Below the pieces are notes generated by a model, which worked only from the letters and a program-made list of their open reading frames with translations, was not told where the DNA came from and searched no databases. From Treponema sp. (GTDB taxonomy: Bacteria; Spirochaetota; Spirochaetia; Treponematales; Breznakiellaceae), in the NCBI GenBank assembly GCA_031275035.1, contig JAISPH010000123.1, forward strand, positions 1-21,139: DNA of 21,139 nt, in the 5' to 3' direction. This document shows, one piece after another, positions 14,912 through 21,139 of the stretch. How positions within the stretch are numbered: position 1 is the stretch's first letter; each line of letters opens with the position of its first letter. The translations under genes were made by a program, and so were the position numbers.

Positions 14912-16045
14912 CTATCTCTGGGCTTTCGCCGCCGCGCAGATCCGTTCCGCCATTTTTTCCAGGGAAACCTGCTCCATCACATGACCCAGTTCATAGGCTA
15001 CCCGGGGCATACCGTACACCACCGCGCTGGCCTCGTCCTGGCCCAGGGTTATGCCCCCCTCCTTGTAGATGGTCCCCAGCTGCTGGGCGCCGTCCCGGCC
15101 CATACCGGTCATAATGACCCCCAGGGCCCGGTTCTGATAGGCCAGAGCCACCGAGGCAAAGAGCACGTCCGCCGATGGTCGGTGCCCGTTTACCGGGGGG
15201 GACTCGGAAAGATGAACAACGGTTCCGGACCCCTTTCTTTCGACTTCCATGTGCTTGTTTCCCGGAGTGATAAGCACCCGGCCCTGCTGTACCGCATCCC
15301 CTTCTTCCGCTTCCTTTACGTCCAAGGGGCAGAGACGGTCCAGGCTCCGGGCAAATTCCATGGTAAAACCCGCAGGCATATGCTGAACCACCAGAATGGG
15401 CTGCTTGAGATCCGCATCCAGCTTGGAAAATACCACCCGCAGGGCATCGGGGCCGCCGGTGGATATGCCGATGGCGATAACTTCAATATTGCCGGGTTTT
15501 CTGATCGGAACCGGCGGTTTGGCGGGCGCGGCGGCAACGGGGAATATCTTGTGGATATCCGTAACTGCCGCTTCGGGAACTTCCGGCTTCTTGGGGTATT
15601 CTCCGGGGGCCAGCACCTTCTTCCCCTGGAGCCGCCGGTACTGGCCGCCGTACCCCAGAAGCATCCCCACCAGCGTATCCTTTACGGTATGGATATCCTC
15701 GGACACCGAACCCGAGGGCTTCTGAATAAAGTCGCTGGCCCCCAGGGCAAGGGCCTCCATGGTTATCTCCGCGCCCCGCCGGGCAATAGAAGAAAGGATA
15801 ACCACCGGTATCTTGATACCCTGCTTTTTCCGTTCCTTGAGGAATTCAATGCCGTTCATCTCGGGCATCTCCAAATCCAGCACAATTACATCCGGATTAA
15901 CCCGGGGAATCTTCTGCAGAGCAAAAATACCGTTCATCGCCTTTTCAGCAACTACCAGCCCCGGGGTGGATTCAATCATTTTTGAGATAAGGTTACGCAT
16001 AAGCGCCGAATCATCAACAATCAATACCGAAATTTCATCGGCCAT
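14912..16045 (-). CDS. cheB: Chemotaxis methylesterase CheB
   Basis: Protein-glutamate methylesterase/deamidase of 377 residues that removes methyl groups from chemoreceptors during adaptation. The N-terminal receiver domain has DD at 11-12, phospho-acceptor Asp57 (VLDLEMPEMNG) and Lys109. A proline- and alanine-rich linker (about 145-185) leads to the C-terminal esterase with its full triad: Ser195 in GISTGGP, His222 in VQHMP and Asp318 in MTGMGRDGA. It is therefore expected to be active and regulated by CheA phosphorylation. AAAGGAG lies 8 bases before the ATG. It follows cheR in the same direction after 63 bases, and its stop codon abuts that of the convergent ricT with no gap. Confidence 0.97.
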   Translation of the reverse strand: MADEISVLIVDDSALMRNLISKMIESTPGLVVAEKAMNGIFALQKIPRVNPDVIVLDLEMPEMNGIEFLKERKKQGIKIPVVILSSIARRGAEITMEALALGASDFIQKPSGSVSEDIHTVKDTLVGMLLGYGGQYRRLQGKKVLAPGEYPKKPEVPEAAVTDIHKIFPVAAAPAKPPVPIRKPGNIEVIAIGISTGGPDALRVVFSKLDADLKQPILVVQHMPAGFTMEFARSLDRLCPLDVKEAEEGDAVQQGRVLITPGNKHMEVERKGSGTVVHLSESPPVNGHRPSADVLFASVALAYQNRALGVIMTGMGRDGAQQLGTIYKEGGITLGQDEASAVVYGMPRVAYELGHVMEQVSLEKMAERICAAAKAQR

Positions 16046-16059
16046 GAACCAGCTCCTTT

Positions 16060-16082
16060 GACCGGATTCACCTTCACCGGTC
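16060..16082 (-). promoter_or_regulatory. Hairpin abutting the cheB ribosome binding site
   Basis: GACCGG (16060-16065) and CCGGTC (16077-16082) form a perfect 6-bp stem with an 11-base loop in the cheR-cheB gap. On the mRNA it ends directly against AAAGGAG of cheB. It may set the ratio of CheB to CheR or protect the cheB message. There is no T tract, so termination is unlikely. Confidence 0.45.
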
Positions 16083-16108
16083 TGAAGATTTACCTCTATC
16101 TTTTCCTG

Positions 16109-16930
16109 TTATATAAATTTTCTATACAAGGTTGCCCACTGGGTCTTTACGAACTCAAACTTGGTGTCCATTCCAAAGAGCGACTCCGAATGGCCGATAA
16201 ACAGGAAGGATTTGGACGCCATGGAATCCCAGAAACGGTTTATAACCCCGGTTTGAGCAGCTTCATCAAAATAGATAATTACATTACGGCAAAAAACAAT
16301 ATCCAGATTCCTGAGCCCCGAATCATTTTTTAAATTATGATAGTCAAAGCGAATCTTCGACATCAGATCGCCGTGAATCTTGTAACCTCCCTCCACTTTG
16401 TCAAAGTATTTTTTTAAATAGGCCTCGGGGACTCCTGTAATACGGTTGTCGGCGTAGAAACCTTCCTTCCCCGTCATAAGGCATTTAAGGCTGAGATCGC
16501 TGGCCACCACTTCGAATTTCCAGGGAACGGGCAGAATCTCGCTTAAAAGCATGGCGATAGTGTAGGGCTCCTCGCCGGTGGAACAGCCGGCGCTCCATAC
16601 TTTTAAGGTACGATTACCGGAATCTTTCTTGATTTTAAGGAGTTCGGGCACCACAAAATGCTCAAGAGCGTCAAAATGGGCCTGATTACGGAAAAAACGG
16701 GTCAAATTGGTGGTAATGGAATCGAGGAAACTTTTAAGCTCCTCCTTATCCTTGGAAATGATGTCAAAATATACTTTTACGGAGAGAAGATTTTTTTCCC
16801 GCAGTCTTTCCTTTAGACGACTTTCCAGAATTGACCGGTTGGTAGTGGTAAAATGAATACCGCTTTCATTGTAGATAAGGTTACGATATGCGTCAAAATC
16901 AGCATCGCTGAAAAAAACATTATCAGCCAT
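16109..16930 (-). CDS. cheR: Chemotaxis methyltransferase CheR
   Basis: S-adenosylmethionine-dependent methyltransferase of 273 residues that methylates glutamates on chemoreceptors, the counterpart of CheB. The N-terminal all-helical domain (about 1-85) contains TTNLTRFFRN. The Rossmann-like catalytic domain shows VWSAGCSTGEEPYT (SAM-binding glycine loop), VVASDLS and the CheR hallmark FCRNVIIYFDE, then FIGHSESLF. The frame can be extended to a TTG at 16966, but those bases are the TTGACA of a promoter whose start site falls at the ATG at 16930, so 16930 is preferred. No Shine-Dalgarno is present, which fits a leaderless message. It forms a cheR-cheB operon. Confidence 0.95.
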   Translation of the reverse strand: MADNVFFSDADFDAYRNLIYNESGIHFTTTNRSILESRLKERLREKNLLSVKVYFDIISKDKEELKSFLDSITTNLTRFFRNQAHFDALEHFVVPELLKIKKDSGNRTLKVWSAGCSTGEEPYTIAMLLSEILPVPWKFEVVASDLSLKCLMTGKEGFYADNRITGVPEAYLKKYFDKVEGGYKIHGDLMSKIRFDYHNLKNDSGLRNLDIVFCRNVIIYFDEAAQTGVINRFWDSMASKSFLFIGHSESLFGMDTKFEFVKTQWATLYRKFI

Positions 16931-16937
16931 ATCTTCT

Positions 16938-16966
16938 ATACTAAGGAGTGGACAAGGAACTGTCAA
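16938..16966 (-). promoter_or_regulatory. cheR promoter, probably leaderless
   Basis: On the minus strand a perfect TTGACA (16966-16961), a 17-base spacer and TAGTAT (16943-16938) are followed by only 7 bases before the cheR ATG. Transcription should begin at or one base before the start codon. It interleaves with the pyrG promoter on the other strand. Confidence 0.7.
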
Positions 16967-16977
16967 CTCTGGATAAT
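16949..16977 (+). promoter_or_regulatory. pyrG promoter, probably leaderless
   Basis: TGGACA (16949-16954), a 17-base spacer and GATAAT (16972-16977) each match the sigma70 consensus at five of six positions. Eight bases separate the -10 from the pyrG ATG at 16986, giving a leader of zero to two bases. No Shine-Dalgarno lies in range of the ATG; the only AAGGAG (16943-16948) is 37 bases away and upstream of the promoter. Confidence 0.6.
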
Positions 16978-16985
16978 GTTTTCAC

Positions 16986-18623
16986 ATGAATAAGTATATT
17001 TTTGTCACCGGAGGCGTCTGTTCAAGCCTGGGAAAGGGGGTTGCGGCCTCTTCCCTGGGCGCCTTGCTGGAGGGGCGGGGTCTTAATGTCCGGATGGTAA
17101 AATGCGACCCTTATATCAATGTAGATGCGGGGACCATGAGTCCCTATCAGCATGGGGAGGTTTATGTAACCGATGACGGGGCGGAAACGGACCTGGATCT
17201 GGGGAATTACGCCCGTTTTACCTCGGGGCACCTTGGCCGGGCCAATTCAATAACCACCGGCCAGGTCTACGATTCGGTAATCCGCAAGGAACGGGAAGGC
17301 CGTTACCTGGGCCGCTGCGTCCAGGTAATCCCCCATATTACCGATGAAATAAAGGCCCGCATCCTGGCCGCAGCCGGGGAAGACGCCGATACCGACGTGG
17401 TTATTATTGAAATCGGGGGGACCGTGGGGGACATCGAATCTATCCCTTTTTTGGAAGCCGCCCGGCAGCTTATTCATGAACTGGGTAAAACCAACGCCCT
17501 GTCGGTACACCTGACCCTGATCCCCGAAGTAGCCGGCGGGGAGCTTAAAACCAAGCCTACCCAGCATTCGGTCAAGGCCATGCAGGAACAGGGGATTCAG
17601 CCGGATGTGCTTATCTGCCGGGCGCCGGTAATGCTGGACGAAGCGACCCGCCGGAAGATCGCCCTTTTTACCAACATGGAAAACGGCGCCGTTTTTACCT
17701 CCTACGATGTGGATACCACTATTTACGAAATTCCCCTGGTGTTTTTCGACCAAAAGCTGGATCAGGTCGTGCTGAAAAAGCTGGGAGTGGAGAGCAGGCA
17801 CGCCAATCTAAAACCCTGGTACTCCATGATGGAATCCTTTCAGTCCCGGAAGGGAAAGGTCCGCATCGGCATCGTGGGCAAATACATGGACCTCCACGAT
17901 TCCTATAAGTCGGTCTACGAAGCCCTGTTTCATGCGGGCCTGGCCTGCGCCGTGGGGGTAGAATTGGTCAAAATTGATTCCAGCCGGCTTGAAAAGACGG
18001 AACATGCCGGCGCCGTGCTGAAGAGCGGAACCGCGGAAGCCCACGGCGTAGACGGCATTCTGGTACCCGGCGGCTTCGGCCAGCGGGGCATTAACGGCAT
18101 GATCAAGGCCGCCGCCTGGGCCCGGACAAACAAGGTGCCCTACTTCGGGATATGCCTGGGTATGCAGATCATGGTTATCGACTGGGGCCGGAATGTCCTG
18201 GGCTGGGAAGATGCGGACTCCACCGAGTTCGATCAGGAGACGAAACATCCTGTGATAAGCCTCCTGGAAACCCAGGTCAATATAAAGGATTACGGCGGAA
18301 CCATGCGGCTGGGGGGGAGCGATTCCGTGACGGAGCCGGGGACCCGGATTTTCGCGGCCTACGGGAAGAAATGCATCTCTGAACGCCACCGGCACCGCTA
18401 CGAATTTTCCAATAAATACCGCGGGGAAATGACCGCATCGGGGCTCCGCCTGACCGCCTTTACCCCCGACGGCAGCCTGGTGGAATGTGTGGAATGGCCG
18501 GATCATCCCTGGGGGCTCGGGGTACAGTTTCATCCCGAGTTCAAATCAAAACCAACGGCGGCGGCTCCCCTCTTCAGGGACTTTATCGCCGCAGTCCGGG
18601 ACAAAAGGCAGTCCGCGGATTAG
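16986..18623 (+). CDS. pyrG: CTP synthase
   Basis: Glutamine-hydrolysing CTP synthase of 545 residues that converts UTP to CTP with ATP and glutamine, the last step of de novo pyrimidine nucleotide synthesis. The N-terminal amidoligase domain begins with the invariant GGVCSSLGKGVAASSLG and continues with KCDPYINVDAGTMSPYQHGE and the DGAETDLDLGNY region. The class I glutaminase domain starts near residue 290 and has its nucleophile Cys390 in FGICLGMQ and the His516/Glu518 pair in GVQFHPEF. Length and motifs are standard and no key residue is missing. It is transcribed away from cheR and is followed by lptC after 23 bases, so the lpt genes may share its transcript. Confidence 0.98.
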   Translation: MNKYIFVTGGVCSSLGKGVAASSLGALLEGRGLNVRMVKCDPYINVDAGTMSPYQHGEVYVTDDGAETDLDLGNYARFTSGHLGRANSITTGQVYDSVIRKEREGRYLGRCVQVIPHITDEIKARILAAAGEDADTDVVIIEIGGTVGDIESIPFLEAARQLIHELGKTNALSVHLTLIPEVAGGELKTKPTQHSVKAMQEQGIQPDVLICRAPVMLDEATRRKIALFTNMENGAVFTSYDVDTTIYEIPLVFFDQKLDQVVLKKLGVESRHANLKPWYSMMESFQSRKGKVRIGIVGKYMDLHDSYKSVYEALFHAGLACAVGVELVKIDSSRLEKTEHAGAVLKSGTAEAHGVDGILVPGGFGQRGINGMIKAAAWARTNKVPYFGICLGMQIMVIDWGRNVLGWEDADSTEFDQETKHPVISLLETQVNIKDYGGTMRLGGSDSVTEPGTRIFAAYGKKCISERHRHRYEFSNKYRGEMTASGLRLTAFTPDGSLVECVEWPDHPWGLGVQFHPEFKSKPTAAAPLFRDFIAAVRDKRQSAD

Positions 18624-18646
18624 ACGGACCTGGCGCTTATAAGGTT

Positions 18647-19303
18647 ATGAAAAAGGATCTTTGCGGAAAAAAAAACGTCCCCAGCCACAGAACCCTGGCC
18701 GCAGCCTTTGCGGCGGGCGTTTTTTTCTTTGTAAGCGCCTGTTCCTTTGATTACGGGGACCTCCCCCCGGGGAACGTCCAGCCGGATATTACCATGCAGG
18801 ATGTGGAGTACACCCGCGTCAGGGATGGAATCCCCCAGGTGCGCTTTAAGGCCGAACTGGCGGAACGGTATGAACAGCGCCAAACCATGACGCTGAACGA
18901 TTTTTCCTTTGAACAGTACAATCCCGGGGGCAGGATAAACGCCGCCGGCAGCGGCGGGTCCGCCTCGGTGGACCTTAATTCGGGCAATATCCAGCTGGAA
19001 GGGGGGATAAACATCGCCATAGAGTCCGAAGACATCACCATCGAAACCCCCTCGCTCTTCTGGCGGGATGAGGAACGGATCCTCTCGGGCAGCGAAAAAA
19101 ACGCCGTACAGATAACCCGTTCCGGCGGCACCGGCTTTTCGGGGAGCGGCTTTTCCGCGGACGCCCGCAGCCGGACCTGGAGCTTTTCCCTGCCCGTGGA
19201 GGGAGTCTATATCCACGAGGACGACGAAGACGAAGCGGAGACCGGCCCGGAAGAAACGGAGCCAAACCCCAGCATGGCGGCCCCGGAGGAGGCGGACCGG
19301 TGA
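18647..19303 (+). CDS. lptC: LptC-like LPS-export component (lipoprotein form)
   Basis: Protein of 218 residues resembling LptC/YrbK, the bitopic partner that takes lipid from LptB2FG and passes it to LptA. Residues about 15-31 form a signal or anchor followed by a lipobox-like VSAC with Cys32, so it may be a lipoprotein instead of being held by a helix as in E. coli. The body is rich in short beta strands of the OstA/LptC jelly-roll (MQDVEYTRVRDG, RFKAELAERYEQ, FEQYNPGG, NIAIESEDITIETPSLFW). An acidic tail (EDDEDEAE and beyond) is unusual. The frame extends back into pyrG, but the ATG at 18647 begins the signal segment. The preceding AAGG is close (2 bases), so the start is a little uncertain. 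Its stop overlaps the lptA start (GTGA). Confidence 0.82.
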   Translation: MKKDLCGKKNVPSHRTLAAAFAAGVFFFVSACSFDYGDLPPGNVQPDITMQDVEYTRVRDGIPQVRFKAELAERYEQRQTMTLNDFSFEQYNPGGRINAAGSGGSASVDLNSGNIQLEGGINIAIESEDITIETPSLFWRDEERILSGSEKNAVQITRSGGTGFSGSGFSADARSRTWSFSLPVEGVYIHEDDEDEAETGPEETEPNPSMAAPEEADR

Positions 19304-19914
19304 AAACCCGGGCCGGCCTTATCCTGGCGGGGCTTTGGCTTTTGGCCGCCGCCGCCGCGGCGGAAACCTTTACCTTCCGGGCGGACCGCATGTCCGGCAG
19401 CCGGGCCTCGGGGCGGGAGATCACCGTCCTCCAGGGAAACGCCGAGGTACGCTCCGGCGCCATACTCCTCAGAGCGGAACGAATCGAGATCCGGGGGGAC
19501 GACAACCAGTTTATCGACTGTTCCGGCGGCGTCTGGGGCATGGAAGAAGAAAAGGAAATCATCTTTTGGGCGGACCGGCTCCGCTATGACCGCAGCTTAA
19601 AAATAGCCCGGCTGGAGGGCAGCTCCACCCTGGAGGATCGGCGGAACGAAATTGTCGCCAAGGGCCGCTTCATAGAATACGACGACAAGGCGGAGATTAC
19701 GGTATTCCAGATCTCGGTGCGGCTTTTTAAGAACGACATGATCTGCCGCTCGGAATATGCCGTTTACCGGCGGGCGGAAAAACTGCTGGACCTTTCGGGC
19801 TATCCGGTGGTATTCAAAAAGGACGACGAATTCCGGGCCGACCGGATCCGGGTGGATCTGGATACCGAAGATGTAACCATGGAAGGCGCCGTCTCCGGCT
19901 CCATAAAGGAATAG
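19300..19914 (+). CDS. lptA: LptA/OstA-like periplasmic protein
   Basis: Periplasmic protein of 204 residues of the OstA/LptA family, which in Gram-negative bacteria forms the beta-jelly-roll bridge carrying LPS across the periplasm. A signal peptide with an alanine-rich end (AAAAAAETF) is cleaved near residue 21. The rest is repeating short strands: FTFRADRMSGS, ITVLQGNAEVRSG, ILLRAERIEIRGDD, IIFWADRLRYDR, STLEDRRNEIVAKGRFIEY, EFRADRIRVDLDTEDVTMEGAV. It starts with GTG, overlapping the lptC stop by GTGA, with GGAGGAGG at 19285-19292 as ribosome binding site. lptB follows after 3 bases. Family membership is clear. The lipid carried is uncertain, because well-studied treponemes are reported to lack classical LPS. 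Confidence 0.85.
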   Translation: MKTRAGLILAGLWLLAAAAAAETFTFRADRMSGSRASGREITVLQGNAEVRSGAILLRAERIEIRGDDNQFIDCSGGVWGMEEEKEIIFWADRLRYDRSLKIARLEGSSTLEDRRNEIVAKGRFIEYDDKAEITVFQISVRLFKNDMICRSEYAVYRRAEKLLDLSGYPVVFKKDDEFRADRIRVDLDTEDVTMEGAVSGSIKE

Positions 19915-19917
19915 CCC

Positions 19918-20667
19918 ATGGAGGAAAGGGACGGCAAAGAGACGGACATACTGGAAGTTACGGAGCTTCATAAACGTTTTGGCCGCAAAGAGGTGGTCCG
20001 GGGGGTCAATCTTTCCATGCGCAACGGGGAGGTGGCGGGGCTCCTTGGTCCCAATGGGGCGGGAAAAACCACCATCTTCTATATGATTGTGGGCTTCCAC
20101 AAACCCACCGCAGGCGCCGTTACCCTTAACGGCGTTGACATTACCAGGCGATCCATGTACCTCAGGGCCCGCGAGGGCATCGCCTATCTTCCCCAGGAGG
20201 CTTCCGTTTTCCGCAAACTGACGGTAGAGCAGAATATCTGGGCCATCCTGGAAAGCCGCAAAGACATCGGCGCCGCCGCAAAAAAGAAACGGCTGGAAAA
20301 CCTTCTGGAAGAGTTCGGCATTGGCCGGATCCGGAGCCAGTACGGTTATACCCTCTCCGGGGGCGAGCGGCGGCGGACCGAAATCGCCCGGTCCCTTGCC
20401 ACGGAGCCGAAATTTCTGCTCCTGGACGAACCCTTTGCGGGGATAGATCCAATAGCGGTTTACGAGATCAAGCAGATAGTCCGCCGCCTGGCGGAACAGG
20501 GCATCGGCATCCTCATAACGGATCACAATGTCCGGGATACCCTGGAAATAACCACCGAAGCCTTTATCATCAACGAAGGAACTATTGTGGCCAGGGGCGG
20601 CAGGGATGTCATTCTGGCGGATGAAATGGTGCGAAAGGTGTACCTGGGCAGCGAATTCAGAATGTAG
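19918..20667 (+). CDS. lptB: LPS-export ABC transporter ATPase LptB
   Basis: Cytoplasmic ATPase of 249 residues that would power lipid extraction from the inner membrane with LptF and LptG, which are not in the window. Walker A is GPNGAGKTT (44-52), the Q-loop lies in [10 protein letters not shown], the signature [15 protein letters not shown] is characteristic of LptB, Walker B is [13 protein letters not shown] and the H-loop [10 protein letters not shown]. Length is close to the family's usual 240. AAAGGA lies 7 bases before the ATG, overlapping the end of lptA. The gene ends in GC-rich palindromic DNA (GCCGGCGCCGGC covers the last base of the stop codon). Confidence 0.95.
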   Translation: MEERDGKETDILEVTELHKRFGRKEVVRGVNLSMRNGEVAGLLGPNGAGKTTIFYMIVGFHKPTAGAVTLNGVDITRRSMYLRAREGIAYLPQEASVFRKLTVEQNIWAILESRKDIGAAAKKKRLENLLEEFGIGRIRSQYGYTLSGGERRRTEIARSLATEPKFLLLDEPFAGIDPIAVYEIKQIVRRLAEQGIGILITDHNVRDTLEITTEAFIINEGTIVARGGRDVILADEMVRKVYLGSEFRM

Positions 20668-20702
20668 CCGGCGCCGGCCGGAAGACCCGCACCATAATCC
20701 GG
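20667..20702 (+). other. GC-rich palindrome and hairpin at the lptB 3' end
   Basis: GCCGGCGCCGGC (20667-20678) is a 12-base perfect palindrome. A nearby GCCGG can alternatively pair with CCGGC at 20698-20702. No T tract follows. It is probably the 3' end structure of the lpt transcript, possibly needing Rho to terminate. Confidence 0.4.
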
Positions 20703-20720
20703 CATGGAGGAAGAAAAATA

Positions 20721-20804
20721 GCCCGGGCGGATATCCGAAAGGCGGCCACGCTTGCCCCTTCGGGGCTTCGGTCAAGTGTCCGTTTTCAGACAACCCGCCC
20801 GGGC
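20721..20804. repeat. 84-base compound inverted repeat (possible structured RNA)
   Basis: The outer arms GCCCGGGCGG (20721-20730) and CCGCCCGGGC (20795-20804) are perfectly complementary over 10 bases. Inside, GCTTG and CAAGT-type arms (about 20749-20754 and 20771-20777) flank a tight CCCC-TTCG-GGG hairpin (20755-20765). A GGATATCC palindrome and a CC-GAAA-GG motif sit between the outer and inner stems. The layered stems look like a structured RNA or a repeated extragenic element. No known RNA family (SRP, tmRNA, 6S, RNase P) was recognised. Confidence 0.5.
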
Positions 20805-20829
20805 CGTCTATCTGTTTCCAAGCCCGGAA

Positions 20830-20924
20830 GTAAAGCGCATTGCGTGTTACATCCGCCCGCCCGCTTATAAACGCATTGCGTATATATCGCCGTCCCAGCG
20901 ATATAAGCGCACTTCGTCTATATC
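20830..20924. repeat. Three tandem 36-base hairpin repeats
   Basis: The core CGCAyTkCGT recurs at 20836, 20872 and 20908, exactly 36 bases apart. Each copy folds as an outer stem, a one-base mismatch and an inner 4-base stem around a three-base loop. The outer stem pairs differ between copies (GTAA/TTAC, TATA/TATA, GATATA/TATATC) yet always remain complementary. Copies are separated by C- and G-rich spacers. GGAAGTAAAG occurs at both ends (20826 and 20954). One plus frame reads through as a degenerate 12-residue repeat (KRIAYI-like), but with no start signals, so RNA or DNA structure is the better reading. Confidence 0.6.
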
Positions 20925-20987
20925 CTGCCGCCCCCTAGACCCGCCGCCCGCCTGGAAGTAAAGACCTGCCCCCTCTTTTAATTCCCG

Positions 20988-21016
20988 TTGACCAATCCTT
21001 CTCCCCGTGGTACACT
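20988..21016 (+). promoter_or_regulatory. Sigma70 promoter of the edge gene
   Basis: TTGACC (20988-20993), a 17-base spacer and TACACT (21011-21016) give a start site near 21023. A conventional leader with AAGGAG at 21036-21041 follows. The gene cut by the window edge therefore has its own promoter, separate from the lpt transcript. Confidence 0.65.
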
Positions 21017-21047
21017 GATCCATAGCCCGAATAAAAAGGAGTATTAT

Positions 21048-21139
<92 letters not shown>

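Noticed and set aside
14981..15985. Plus-strand open frame of 334 codons opposite cheB
   Set aside because: cheB is certain, with a complete catalytic triad; the opposite frame has no protein character or start signals.
16931..16966. CheR start at the TTG at 16966
   Set aside because: Those bases form the TTGACA of a consensus promoter, and no ribosome binding site supports TTG; the CheR domain begins after the ATG at 16930.
19597..20793. Minus-strand open frame of 398 codons opposite lptA/lptB
   Set aside because: It spans two secure genes and the structured intergenic element and shows no motif. Antisense frames of this length are common in GC-rich DNA.
20830..20924. CRISPR array
   Set aside because: The total period is only 36 bases, the copies are divergent, and there is no room for repeat plus spacer; no cas genes are nearby.
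20721..20924. Integron attC sites or known structured RNAs (SRP, tmRNA, 6S, RNase P)
   Set aside because: None of the diagnostic core sequences of these elements is present, and no integrase is in the window.
20752..20961. Possible 69-residue protein with KRIAYI-type repeats
   Set aside because: It would need a TTG inside the inner hairpin with no ribosome binding site, and compensating stem changes favour a structural element. Kept only as an alternative reading of the repeats.

Overview
The window looks like a chromosomal segment of a spirochaete, most likely a termite-gut-type Treponema or a close relative. This is inferred from gene content and protein style: a dCache chemoreceptor with a treponeme-like signalling tail, a LytM-peptidase/bactofilin/YaaR/RicT cluster, an lptC-lptA-lptB run after pyrG, and moderately high GC. 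No rRNA marker is present, so the genus is an inference. Nothing in the window looks like an insertion sequence, prophage or CRISPR array, and coding density is high.

Layout. Positions 1-283 hold the tail of an unidentified upstream unit, an intrinsic terminator and the leader of a chemoreceptor gene (284-2473, +). Positions 2508-11732 hold seven genes on the minus strand that form a monosaccharide sensing and uptake locus. In transcription order these are a membrane-anchored periplasmic-binding-protein sensor, a LytS/YesM-type histidine kinase, a YesN-type REC-AraC response regulator, a XylF-like lipoprotein, and then, after a terminator, a ChvE-like binding protein, a double-cassette sugar ATPase and a permease. 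The arrangement resembles XylFII-LytS/YesN systems of Firmicutes, in which a sugar-binding protein feeds a two-component system that controls the sugar ABC transporter. The response regulator gene carries a 14-base homopolymer (G on the coding strand), so it could be phase variable.

Positions 11838-14911 (+) hold a consensus-like promoter and a cell-envelope and morphology cluster: a LytM/M23 endopeptidase, a bactofilin, a YaaR-family protein (DUF327) and RicT (PSP1 domain). cheB and cheR follow on the minus strand (14912-16930), with ricT and cheB ending back to back without a spare base. cheR and pyrG diverge from a 55-base gap that contains two interleaved sigma70-type promoters. Each places its start site at or within two bases of an ATG that lacks a Shine-Dalgarno sequence. 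pyrG (16986-18623) is followed by lptC, lptA and lptB (18647-20667), which encode the periplasmic and ATPase parts of an envelope lipid exporter.

The last 470 bases hold a large GC-rich inverted repeat and three 36-base tandem hairpins whose outer stems vary but stay paired. They are followed by a good promoter, a ribosome binding site and the first codons of a gene that runs into 46 consecutive G bases at the window edge. That run is probably a sequencing or assembly artefact at a contig end.
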